A stretch of DNA of 64,000 nt, taken from Planococcus sp. MB-3u-03. GTDB lineage: Bacteria; Bacillota; Bacilli; Bacillales_A; Planococcaceae. The notes under the pieces are model-generated. The model saw only the letters and a program-made list of their open reading frames with translations, made no database searches and was not told the DNA's origin. The number at the start of each line of letters is the position of its first letter. Positions within the stretch are counted from its first letter, which is position 1. Shown here in pieces: positions 53,671 to 62,029 of the stretch. The position numbers and the translations under genes were made by a program. The stretch spans positions 725,501 through 789,500 of the forward strand of contig NZ_CP025135.1 of assembly GCF_002833405.1 (NCBI RefSeq), written 5' to 3'.

Positions 53671-53711
53671 TAATTGAAACGCTGCGGATACGCGTCAATG
53701 TTGCAGCCACG

Positions 53712-53753
53712 AAAAAAAACAGCTGTCCATCCCAATGGGCAGCTGTTTTAAAT
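53712..53753. terminator. Bidirectional terminator between sortase and SRPBCC genes
   Basis: AAAAACAGCTGTCCAT ccca ATGGGCAGCTGTTTTAAATT. Confidence 0.82.
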
Positions 53754-53795
53754 TGGCGAATGCCAAGATCAGTTGGCGGATCGGCGAACGGGGTT

Positions 53796-54266
53796 TCAGT
53801 CCGCATTCATGCTGTAGGTGTCGGACGTTTCGCAGACGGCTTTTAAATTGTTCAAGGTTTGCTCCATGGAATTGTTCATCAATTTTTGGATGATGAGTTT
53901 ATTGGCGACCTTGCCCACCAATTTACCAGGCAGTTCATAATTCATGTCCAAAGAGATTTCGACGCCCTTTCCTTCCGGGATATAGGTCCAGAATTGATCG
54001 GACGTGATCGCTCCTTTGACAGTGCCTCTCCATGAGTATCCATTGCCATCTTTTGCCGTTTCCACGACTTCAACTTCAATCGGCAAATGCATTCCGAGCA
54101 TCGTGTATTTCATGTCCATGGTCGTGCTGGTCTCTCCTTGGCCAACCAGGTTTTCGGGTTCCGAAAGGCCGACGTACCATTGGAACCAATCGCTCGGGTT
54201 GATTGCGTAATGGTAAACTTCATCAATCGGCCGGTCAATATAGATGCTTTTTTTGATATTCCACAT
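53796..54266 (-). CDS. SRPBCC family protein
   Basis: This 156-residue START/Bet_v1-like protein has an N-terminal strand MWNIKKSIYIDRPIDEVYHY, WFQWYVGLSEPENLVGQGE and C-terminal ELPGKLVGKVANKLIIQKLM. The superfamily binds hydrophobic ligands. It is the intact paralogue of the frame-broken gene at 24570-25014. ATG 54266 has GAGGAGGAGCATGGT upstream; the open frame further upstream is unlikely to be translated. Ligand unknown. Confidence 0.85.
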   Translation of the reverse strand: MWNIKKSIYIDRPIDEVYHYAINPSDWFQWYVGLSEPENLVGQGETSTTMDMKYTMLGMHLPIEVEVVETAKDGNGYSWRGTVKGAITSDQFWTYIPEGKGVEISLDMNYELPGKLVGKVANKLIIQKLMNNSMEQTLNNLKAVCETSDTYSMNAD

Positions 54267-54648
54267 ACCATGCTCCTCCTCGTTCGTGCTCCGGGTACGG
54301 GAAATGAGGTTCGAATCGTTCTTCGCCTCATAGGTGTTAAAACGATGCTGGAACTCTTTTTGCCGATCACAACTGATGCTAAACAACCGCCAATTCTCCA
54401 AACTGGATGAAGTGAATGCAACAGGACAGGAAATAGAATGACTTCGTTTTTCGATAAATTAAGCACTACTATTATATAGGAAATAAAGCTAAATTGCAAT
54501 AAGTTATTAGAAAATTCAAATTAAATAAAGTTGTGCTAACTAATATCAACTGCGGGCAGGAAGGACTTTAAAAGTTCCTTAGCGAATATGCTCGAAGAAA
54601 TAGATTCTGCACATACCGGCAATGAAAATCATGACAGGAGGAATCGCA

Positions 54649-55674
54649 ATGAAAATACTGATTCTCGGCGGCACCCGGTTTTTAGGGCGCTTTCTCACGG
54701 AGTCGGCGTTAAAGCGGGGGCATGAAGTGACATTATTTAACCGTGGAAAAGAAAACCCTGAACTTTTTCCAAAAGTAGAGAAATTGACCGGCGACCGTGG
54801 AGGCGATTTGTCTGAACTTGAAGAGGGTAAGTGGGACGCAGTCATCGATACATGCGGGTTTGTGCCGCGCGTGGTCCGTGAATCGGCGAAGCTTCTCGCA
54901 GATCGCGCTGGGCATTACACCTTTATCTCCAGCGCTTCTGTTCACGATGAATTGGAAAGCCCAGGAATCGACGAGTATCATCCCGTCGGCCAGATGTCTC
55001 TGTCGGATGCGGAAGAGATGACGAAAGGGATGACCAATCCGCCCGCTAATGAATACTACGGCGAACTGAAATTCTTATGCGAACAGGAAGTGGAGCAGCA
55101 ATTTCCCGGGCGCAGCCTCATCGTACGCCCGGGGCTGATTGTCGGGCCATACGATTTCACGGGCCGATTCAGCTATTGGGTCAATCGCGTGGCGAAGGGC
55201 GGTAAAGTGCTAGCGCCCGGCCGTAAAGATAAACGCATCCAATTTATCGACGTCCGGGATTTGGCGGAATGGATCATCCGCATGGTCGAACAACAGAACA
55301 ACGGCATCTTCAATGCGGCGGGGCTCGAATCGGCCTTGACGATGGAAGCACTTCTCGGTGAATGCAAAAGAGCATTGAAGAGCGATGCGGAATTTGTGTG
55401 GGTGGATGAAGCGTTCCTCCTTGAAAATGAGGTCGGCTATTGGATGGAGCTGCCTTTATGGATACCGGATAGCGAGCAGATGGAAGGCTTCCTGTCGCTT
55501 GATATCGATAAAGCGCTTGAGACAGGGCTCACGTTCCGCCCGCTTTCAGAAACGATCCGTGATACGCGTGAATGGGAGCTCAGGCATGAAGCTTTGGAGC
55601 GTATAGCAGGGCTTGATGACGATAAGGAACAAGCGGTGCTGGGAAAATGGAAAGCAAGAAAGGCGAATACGTAA
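54649..55674 (+). CDS. NAD-dependent epimerase/dehydratase family protein
   Basis: This 341-residue extended SDR has the Rossmann motif LILGGTRFLGR at the N-terminus, YTFISSASVHDE, a catalytic YYGELK tyrosine-lysine segment (about residues 135-140) and VRPGLIVGPYDFTGRF. It resembles atypical SDR5-like (CSP41b/YfcH-type) reductases rather than GalE. Substrate unknown. ATG 54649 follows GACAGGAGGAATCGCA. The 54267-54648 gap before it contains no gene. Confidence 0.85.
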   Translation: MKILILGGTRFLGRFLTESALKRGHEVTLFNRGKENPELFPKVEKLTGDRGGDLSELEEGKWDAVIDTCGFVPRVVRESAKLLADRAGHYTFISSASVHDELESPGIDEYHPVGQMSLSDAEEMTKGMTNPPANEYYGELKFLCEQEVEQQFPGRSLIVRPGLIVGPYDFTGRFSYWVNRVAKGGKVLAPGRKDKRIQFIDVRDLAEWIIRMVEQQNNGIFNAAGLESALTMEALLGECKRALKSDAEFVWVDEAFLLENEVGYWMELPLWIPDSEQMEGFLSLDIDKALETGLTFRPLSETIRDTREWELRHEALERIAGLDDDKEQAVLGKWKARKANT

Positions 55675-55813
55675 ATCCCGGCATGTTTAAGACTGGATAA
55701 AGCGCATACTTTTTCAGGGATTTATTCCAAAGTTTAACAACAATTGATTGCGGGAAACTAAGAGACTGTAATTAATTAATCGCAGGTTACTAGTTGAATG
55801 GAGGAGAAAGAAG

Positions 55814-56323
55814 ATGGCACAACAGCATACACATGAAGAAGCAGTGGAAACAGTCAAAGATCTTATCAAGGATATTAAGGTTGCGATGATGACGACAGTC
55901 GTGGACGGCAAGCCCGTGTCGCGGCCGATGCAAACGCAGGAAACCGAATTCGATGGCGATTTGTGGTTCGTTACTTTGAAAGATACGGATAAATACGACG
56001 AGATTGCATCGAATCCAATCGTTAATTTGGCATATGCCGGAAAATCCTACGTCTCCATCAGCGGGACGGCTGAATTTATGGAAGACCTGGAGCGCAAGAA
56101 GAAATATTGGAACCCGATCTTCGATAAAATGCTGGAGACCAGCTACGACGACCCGAACGTCGTGCTGATCAAAGTGACGCCGGAAACTGCAGAATATTGG
56201 GAGTCGGGCAATACGCTGAAAACCGTGAAGAAGTTTGCGCAGAAGCTGACGAGCAAAGATTCCGTAGATGATAATGACGGTGAACTAAACGATACCGTCG
56301 ATTTCAACAAGCCAAATAAATAA
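55814..56323 (+). CDS. Pyridoxamine 5'-phosphate oxidase-fold general stress protein (GSP26-like)
   Basis: This 169-residue split-barrel flavin-binding-type protein contains KVAMMTTVVDGKPVSRPMQ, LWFVTLKDTDKYDEIASNP and VNLAYAGKSYVSISGTAEF. It fits the general stress protein 26 (YdaG/YdaG-like) family, which binds FMN or FAD. TTGAATGGAGGAGAAAGAAG precedes the ATG. It is followed by a terminator, so it is monocistronic; sigma-B control is common for the family but no clear site was found. Confidence 0.87.
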   Translation: MAQQHTHEEAVETVKDLIKDIKVAMMTTVVDGKPVSRPMQTQETEFDGDLWFVTLKDTDKYDEIASNPIVNLAYAGKSYVSISGTAEFMEDLERKKKYWNPIFDKMLETSYDDPNVVLIKVTPETAEYWESGNTLKTVKKFAQKLTSKDSVDDNDGELNDTVDFNKPNK

Positions 56324-56338
56324 TTGAAATCACAGATT

Positions 56339-56374
56339 AAACAGCATCCGCTTCTAATGGGATGCTGTTTTTTA
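56339..56374 (+). terminator. Terminator of the stress-protein gene
   Basis: AACAGCATCC gcttctaatg GGATGCTGTTTTTT. Confidence 0.85.
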
Positions 56375-56453
56375 TTGACGGACTATTATGATAAACTTAA
56401 AGCAGAAATGGGTGATAGTGGAAGATAAGTTGAATTTCCCAAGGAGGGCTTAA

Positions 56454-56708
56454 ATGAAGAAAAGCTTTGAATTCACACATGAAGGCCGACATATCGTCAT
56501 TGAAAATCGATGGTTTGAAGGCGAAAAATTATTCGTGGACGGCCAATTGCAGGATGAAAATCTGGGGCTCAGTTTTGGCGGTGAGTTGAACGGCAAACTG
56601 AAAACCTCCGAAGGCATAAAAGACTTGAAAGCCACTGTCGGCGGTTTTTTTACGATCGAGTGCAAAGTGTTCGTCGATCATCAATTAGCCTACTCCAGCA
56701 AGGCATAG
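56454..56708 (+). CDS. Hypothetical protein, 84 residues
   Basis: A small soluble protein predicted to be mostly beta (FEFTHEGRHIVIENRWFEGE, LFVDGQLQDENLGLSFG, FTIECKVFVDHQLAYS). AAGGAGGGCTTAA before the ATG supports expression. I recognise no family. Confidence 0.7.
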   Translation: MKKSFEFTHEGRHIVIENRWFEGEKLFVDGQLQDENLGLSFGGELNGKLKTSEGIKDLKATVGGFFTIECKVFVDHQLAYSSKA

Positions 56709-56765
56709 GCAATTCAATAGTTTAATTTGAGATTAGAAAAATTGCAGCGAAAGGGGTGATATCAG

Positions 56766-56858
56766 ATGACAATCCGTAATCAATTGTCAGCGTCAGGAAC
56801 GACTCACGCAAAGCCTGTATGGAATGGCGATCCTTTGTGTGGGGCAAGCAAGAATTGA
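56766..56858 (+). CDS. Possible 30-residue peptide
   Basis: The ATG has AAAGGGGTGATATCAG upstream and the frame runs 30 codons to TGA (starting TIRNQLSASGTTHAKPV). No known family. The RBS is the only support. Confidence 0.3.
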   Translation: MTIRNQLSASGTTHAKPVWNGDPLCGASKN

Positions 56859-56935
56859 ATCGCCCATCACGCGTCATTTCAGCACACGGCTTCCTTATTA
56901 AATAAAAGAATCTACTTTATAAGGAGTGTCTTACA

Positions 56936-57620
56936 ATGACGCAAACAGAACAGAACCGTGCTGAGAACAACATCGCCGGTAGACGGGTGGAAGCATTCAT
57001 CCGCAATGACCAGTTTAACTTTATCAAAAACCAGGCGAAAATCCTGGTCAATGGCAAGGCGTCGAGCAACGACCGCGAAGTGGTGGATGTCCTGAGGCAT
57101 TTGGCGCAGGAAAAGGTTTCCGGCTTGTTTCCATCAGTTACTGAAGAACAGTCATCGCTGCTTGGGCAATTGACCGATATTGCAGATCAAGCGCAAACCG
57201 ATGCTTATTTGGAGAAGTTGGAAGCTTATCTTGTACCGTTTAAACAAGTGTCGCCTGTGGGATTGAAAAGCTGTTTCGAAAGCGAAAAAGTTGAAAGGGC
57301 CGAAGCTTGAGTCACTGGACTTTAAGCGTATATCTTATTTGGGCTGGATCGAAAGTTCGAATGTGATGTACTTGGTAACGGAACAAGACGGGCAGTTGCA
57401 GGGAATCCATGGCAGCTTCACACGCAGTTCGAAACAAGGCATCTGCTCGATTTGCAACCGTCACAGTGAGGTCGGCATGTTCATCGCTAAAACGAAAGGA
57501 TCCACTCAGGATCAGTTCATCAAGCGCGGCAATTATATTTGCCAAAACAGCGAAACCTGCAATGAACACATCGATACTTTGGAGCGTCTGAATGAATTCG
57601 TCTGGCGTTTTAAAAAATAA
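56936..57620 (+). pseudogene. FusB/FusC-family elongation factor G-binding protein, frame-broken
   Basis: The N-terminal helical EF-G-binding part (NDQFNFIKNQAKILVNGKAS...VDVLRHLAQEKV, first 113 or so residues) and the C-terminal zinc-finger part (RISYLGWIESSNVMYLV, GICSICNRHSEVGMF, ICQNSETCNEH) lie in two frames. Adding one A to each run at 57266-57269 and 57285-57289 joins them as PVGLKKLFRKRKKLKGPKLE, giving about 225 residues, the FusB length. These proteins free EF-G from stalled ribosomes and FusB/FusC give fusidic acid resistance. ATG 56936 has AAGGAGTGTCTTACA. Confidence 0.85.
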
Positions 57621-57628
57621 AGAACCAG

Positions 57629-57661
57629 AAAGCTCTCCGGTATGTGCTGGAGGGCTTTTTG
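57629..57661 (+). terminator. Terminator of the FusB-like gene
   Basis: AAAGCTCTCC ggtatgtgct GGAGGGCTTTTT. Confidence 0.8.
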
Positions 57662-57813
57662 CATGAAAAAAGTTTTTACCATCAACGGGTTGAGCAGTGT
57701 TAAAAAGAAGGCTAAGGGGTATTTTACCTATAATTAGAAACTTTGCCACTGCTGCCGGCGCACCTTGTCTGGGAAATGCCAAACCAATTGTATTTTTGGA
57801 GAGGGTGGGTTCG

Positions 57814-59036
57814 ATGGAGCCGGAAAAGAACAAAACGGCGTTCAGCCTTGCCGCTTCGTGGTTCGTGAGGTGGGTGCTGAACAATAAAGCGGTATCCGTA
57901 TTGGTCATTCTGTTATTGATCCAAGTAAACATCCTGCTGCTACCGAGGATCAGCTTCATTTTCGCGCCGCTATTTGCATTGATCAGCGTCATGGGGCTGC
58001 CGCTGATCATGGCCGGGGTGTTGTATTATTTACTGATCCCGCTGATTGATTGGATGGAAACGAAAAAAATCAACAGGATCGGCGGCATTGCGATTGTCTT
58101 CGTAGTGATTCTCGGCTTGCTCGCATGGGGCGTTACGGCGTTGATCCCGGTAATCCGCGAACAATCACTGAGCTTGCTGGAAAACTGGCAAGATTATTTA
58201 GCCAGCTTTATCGCCAAAATCGATACATTTTTTGAAAGTGAGTTTTTGGCAGGGCTGCAGGAACAATTAACCGGGGAAGAAGGTGGCATCACGGCCACGA
58301 TTACTGATCAAGTCGGCGTTCAACAGTGAGCGGCATCGGCAATGTATTCGGCATCGTAACGACGACCGTCTTGGCCTTGATCACGACGCCTTTTATCTTG
58401 TTCTATTTATTGAAGGACGGCCATCATCTGCCGTATCATATTATGAAATTTGTGCCTTCGCATATGCGGGAACAGACCTACCGCTTGCTGCGCGAAATGA
58501 ATATGCAGATCAGCCAGTATATCCGCGGCCAGCTGCTCGTCGCATTTTTTGTCGGGCTGATGTTCTGGATCGGCTTGAGCATCATCGGCCTGGAGTATGC
58601 ATTGACGCTTGGGATTTTGGCGGGTGCCTTGAATTTGATTCCATTTCTCGGGACTTTTATCGCAGTCATTCCGATCATCATCATCGCCATCGTACTGCAT
58701 CCACCGCTCATGCTTTTGAAAGTGCTGATTGTGTTCATTATCGAACAGACGTTGGAAGGGCGCGTTGTGCAGCCGCTAGTTCTCGGAAGCAGCTTGAATA
58801 TCCATCCGGTGACGATCATCGCCGTGCTGCTGACAGCTGGGAGCTTATTCGGTTTGCCCGGCGTCATCATCGGGATACCGGCCTATGCAGTTCTCAAAGT
58901 AGTTCTCGTGCATTTATTCAAATGGTATCAATCCTATACCGGCATGTATGCCGATGATTACAATCCAGCGCCGAAGCCTTTGGTTTCCGAAAAGAAAAAG
59001 AAAAAGTTGCTGAAACGGAAGAACAAAATGACTTAA
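57814..59036 (+). pseudogene. AI-2E family transporter (PerM/YtvI-like), frame-broken
   Basis: A polytopic membrane protein of about 407 residues. The first frame has three N-terminal helices (AVSVLVILLLIQVNILLLP, FAPLFALISVMGLPLIMAGV, IGGIAIVFVVILGLLAWGV) and the extracytoplasmic loop. The second frame from about 58320 carries the conserved GIVTTTVLALITTPFILFYL, FFVGLMFWIGLSIIGLEYAL, ALNLIPFLGTFIAVIP, QTLEGRVVQPLVLG and LFGLPGVIIGIPAYA. One added base at 58317-58320 joins them as VGVSTVSGIGNVFG. Family members export autoinducer-2 or act as Na+/H+ antiporters. ATG 57814 follows GGAGAGGGTGGGTTCG. Confidence 0.85.
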
Positions 59037-59073
59037 GCATCGCTTGTGTCAAAGTCTTCAATTCGGGCGGGCG

Positions 59074-59115
59074 AAAAAAAACTCCCGGCCACTGAATTTG
59101 GCCGGGAGTTTTCTT
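59074..59115. terminator. Bidirectional terminator between the AI-2E transporter and sulfurtransferase genes
   Basis: AAAAAAACTCCCGGCCA ctgaattTGGCCGGGAGTTTTC. Confidence 0.88.
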
Positions 59116-59118
59116 GTA

Positions 59119-59994
59119 TTAGCGAGTTTCGCTTTTGATCACCGGGCAGGACGGGTCGCTTGTCCATTCGTTCATCGATCCGTCGTATACCGCGACATTC
59201 GGTTGCCCGAGTTTATTCAGCAGCAAGGCGTTCCACGTTGCCGCGATGCCGCCACCGCAATAGGTGATGACTTTTTTGGTGGGGTCGAGCGCGCCGGTCT
59301 GCTCAAACGCAGCACGCAGTTTTTCATCATCGTATAATGCTTTCGACTGTTCGTCTGCATGAACGCCAAAAAAGACGTTTTGGCTGCTCGGGATGTGGCT
59401 GCCCTGGTATTCTTCCGGCGACAGGCTGTCGATGAGGATGGTCTGTTCGTCTTCGATGGCTTTTCGGACGTCTTCTTTCGTGGCGAGCATATCGCTGCGC
59501 CGCTGCCCTGAGAAGCTGGCTTTTGGATAGGACGCTGGGGTTGTCGATAATTCGCGGCCTTCTGCCTGCCATTTCTGCAAGCCGCCTTCTAGAATGGCGA
59601 TTTGGTCGAACCCTTCATAACGCATTTGCCATGCCAGGCGCGATGCCCAGTAAGAAGCGGCGACTGATTCGCCGACGAGTGCGTTTTGGTCATAGACGAC
59701 GGTACGGGTGCCGTCACCGATGCCGAGCTCGGTCATTTTGTCGATAAATGCGTCGCGCGGCGGGACCGTAAACGGCAGATCTGATTCGCTGTCCGTCAAT
59801 TCCCCGAGCAAATCAGCATACACCGCTCCAGGAATATGGCCTTGGGCAAAAGACTCTTTGCCGGATTCGACTTCCGGCGGCCCACCGGCTTCAGGAAATT
59901 TCATGAATACCGTCGCATCCACAATCCGCAAATCGGAGTCATCCAAATGTTCGGCTAGCCAGTCTGTTGTCACGATTAATGGAATATCATTCAT
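59119..59994 (-). CDS. Sulfurtransferase with two rhodanese domains
   Basis: This 291-residue protein has an inactive N-terminal rhodanese domain (about residues 10-130, TTDWLAEHLDDSDLRIVDAT) and a catalytic C-terminal domain (about 165-285) with the active-site loop ITYCGGGIAAT. The CGGGI(A/T)A loop is seen in 3-mercaptopyruvate/thiosulfate sulfurtransferases of the SseA/YnjE type. It moves sulfane sulfur to cyanide or protein thiols. The ATG follows CGAAGGAGGAGTTCTTAG. Single gene. Confidence 0.9.
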   Translation of the reverse strand: MNDIPLIVTTDWLAEHLDDSDLRIVDATVFMKFPEAGGPPEVESGKESFAQGHIPGAVYADLLGELTDSESDLPFTVPPRDAFIDKMTELGIGDGTRTVVYDQNALVGESVAASYWASRLAWQMRYEGFDQIAILEGGLQKWQAEGRELSTTPASYPKASFSGQRRSDMLATKEDVRKAIEDEQTILIDSLSPEEYQGSHIPSSQNVFFGVHADEQSKALYDDEKLRAAFEQTGALDPTKKVITYCGGGIAATWNALLLNKLGQPNVAVYDGSMNEWTSDPSCPVIKSETR

Positions 59995-60137
59995 CTAAGA
60001 ACTCCTCCTTCGTGTAATTGTCTTTACTGTACGCCTTATGTAAGAACCCCGTCAAAAATTAGGATTCTGAAAAAATAGATAACATGAAGACCAGCTCCAT
60101 TTGTTGACCCACTATTTACCAAAAGGAGGAGAGGTCC

Positions 60138-60692
60138 ATGATCTATGCAGCGCTGCTTCGCGGAATCAATGTCGGCGGCAATAATAAAATCAATATGAAG
60201 GAATTGAAAGAGACATTCGAACAAGCAGGCATGTCGTCAGTCAAAACCTATATCAACTCAGGGAATATCGTCTTTAAGGACGCTCGCAATAAAGAACAAG
60301 TGACGCTTGTTTTGGAAGAGGCGATTTTTGAACATTTCGGGCTGCGCATCAAGGTGCTCGTTTATTCATTTGACGAATTCAGCCGCATTGCACAAGCGGT
60401 CCCGCCGGAATGGACCAATGATGAACGCTTGAAAAGCGATGTATTGTTTTTGTGGGACCAAGCCGATGATGAACGTGTGTTGAAACAATTGCCTTTGAAA
60501 CCAGACATTGACCGCGTGCAATACGTGCCAGGGGCTATTCTTTGGTCGGTCGACCGGGGGCAGGTGACAAAAAGCGGAATGGCGAAAATCGTCGGGACCA
60601 AGCTGTACAAGCTGGTCACCGTCCGCAACGTCAACACTGTCCGGAAAATTTATAATTTAATGGGGGAACTGGAAGAAAAGCCGCCGAAATAA
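60138..60692 (+). CDS. DUF1697 family protein
   Basis: This 184-residue cytoplasmic protein has the DUF1697 start MIYAALLRGINVGGNNKINM, followed by YINSGNIVFKD and ending with TVRNVNTVRKIYNLM. The family is widespread and uncharacterised. An excellent AAAAGGAGGAGAGGTCC precedes the ATG. It lies 68 bases before the SDR gene on the same strand. Confidence 0.9.
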   Translation: MIYAALLRGINVGGNNKINMKELKETFEQAGMSSVKTYINSGNIVFKDARNKEQVTLVLEEAIFEHFGLRIKVLVYSFDEFSRIAQAVPPEWTNDERLKSDVLFLWDQADDERVLKQLPLKPDIDRVQYVPGAILWSVDRGQVTKSGMAKIVGTKLYKLVTVRNVNTVRKIYNLMGELEEKPPK

Positions 60693-60760
60693 CTTATTAA
60701 TTAATGGATAATTCTGATAAGATGAGCGTGATACAAAATTTGGAATTGGAGGCGATTGGG

Positions 60761-61501
60761 ATGGATTTGGCAGGCAAAGTGGCAGTGGTGACAGGCGGGG
60801 CTTCCGGAATCGGGTTTGCAGCAGCAAAAGCATATTTGGCAAAAGGCGCAAAAGTGGTCATTGCCGACTTTAATGAAGAAGGCGGTAAACAGGCAGAAGA
60901 GAGCTTGAAGAACGATGGCGACATCTTATTCATTAAAGTGGATGTGGCAAACGAGGAGTCGGTGAAGAGCATGATCGATTTTGCGATCGATCAGTTCGGC
61001 ACCATTGATTTGCTTGTAAGCAATGCCGGCATCGGCGCATTGACGGAAACCCATGAGCTGAGCTATGAAGATTACCATAAAGTCATTGCGGTCAATCAGG
61101 ACAGCATTTTCTTCGGCGCGAAGCACGCAATCCGCCACATGATGAACAATGGAGGCGGCGCCATCATCAACACTTCCTCAATACTCGGAAGCGTCGGAGA
61201 AGGGGCGGCGTTTGCCTATAATGCATCAAAAGGCGCGGTCAACCTCATGACGAAATCATTAGCGCTCCAATATGCTAAGCATAATATCCGCGTCAACGCT
61301 GTTGCGCCGGGCTATGTCGAATCCGGCATGGTTAGCCGTGAAGCGCTCGGCGAAGAGTTTTACGGACAGCTGGTCAGCAAGCATCCGATCGGCCGTCTCG
61401 GCAACGCGGAGGAAATCGCCCATGCGATCATTTTCCTCAGTGAAAATGACTTCACGACCGGCACCACCATCCTGGTCGATGGGGGCTATACCGCGCAATG
61501 A
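60761..61501 (+). CDS. Short-chain dehydrogenase/reductase
   Basis: This 246-residue classical SDR has the cofactor motif TGGASGIGFAAA (about residue 12), NNAG-equivalent SNAGIGAL (about 86), catalytic Ser in NTSSILGS and YNASKGAV (Tyr about 151, Lys about 155), and C-terminal TGTTILVDGGYTAQ. The Asp in ADFNEE after beta-2 suggests NAD(H) preference. Substrate unknown. ATG 60761 has TTGGAGGCGATTGGG; the upstream ATG at 60704 lacks an RBS. Confidence 0.9.
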   Translation: MDLAGKVAVVTGGASGIGFAAAKAYLAKGAKVVIADFNEEGGKQAEESLKNDGDILFIKVDVANEESVKSMIDFAIDQFGTIDLLVSNAGIGALTETHELSYEDYHKVIAVNQDSIFFGAKHAIRHMMNNGGGAIINTSSILGSVGEGAAFAYNASKGAVNLMTKSLALQYAKHNIRVNAVAPGYVESGMVSREALGEEFYGQLVSKHPIGRLGNAEEIAHAIIFLSENDFTTGTTILVDGGYTAQ

Positions 61502-61531
61502 ACTGAAATGAAGGGTAAAATATCCGAAAAT

Positions 61532-61586
61532 ACCTGTGCACTCGATGGCCGGCCTTGAACCAGCCGGGGAGCCGCAGGTTTTTTTA
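61532..61586 (+). terminator. Terminator of the SDR gene
   Basis: ACCTGTGC pairs with GCCGCAGGT around an inner GGCCGGC/GCCGG stem, followed by TTTTTTT. Confidence 0.7.
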
Positions 61587-61609
61587 TGTGTTCAATTAAC
61601 CATGAAAGC

Positions 61610-61798
61610 TCAGGGCAAAAGCTTTTGCGTCTCTTTCACTTTGATGGAAACGACTTCACCGCAGTCGAGGCAAACCGTGAAGACCCGTTCCGAACCGAAA
61701 GACATTTTCTTATTCAATGGGCGCAAGTTGACGAAATCCGTCGCTTGGACAAACGAATTCCCTCCGCAATCTGGGCATTTCTTTTCTGTGTGCTTCAT
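61610..61798 (-). CDS. Small zinc-ribbon protein
   Basis: This 62-residue protein has two Cys pairs, CPDCGG near residue 8 and CLDCGE near residue 43, spaced as a zinc ribbon. ATG 61798 has AAAAGGAGATGAAGAAT upstream. Such small ribbon proteins are common in Firmicutes and of unknown function. Confidence 0.75.
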   Translation of the reverse strand: MKHTEKKCPDCGGNSFVQATDFVNLRPLNKKMSFGSERVFTVCLDCGEVVSIKVKETQKLLP

Positions 61799-61979
61799 AT
61801 TCTTCATCTCCTTTTTATGGTTTACGCTTTTTACGCAATAAAGTTTCAAGTTCTACAACGAGCGAAATTGTGTGAGGCAAAAGAATGGTTTCCTTTAAAA
61901 TACATAAGTTCAGAAAACATAAGGGCCCTGCAGGTGATATGATTAGAAGATACGATCGACAGCGAAAACTCGAAGAAAC

Positions 61980-62001
61980 CAGCCGGGCTATTCGGCTTTT
62001 T
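61980..62001 (+). terminator. Short hairpin before the helicase gene
   Basis: AGCCG ggctatt CGGCT then TTTTTTC. It lies 29 bases before the helicase ATG with no upstream plus-strand gene in the 61799-61979 gap, so it may act in the helicase leader. Confidence 0.5.
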
Positions 62002-62029
62002 TCAGTTTGGCAGAACAGGTGATGACACA

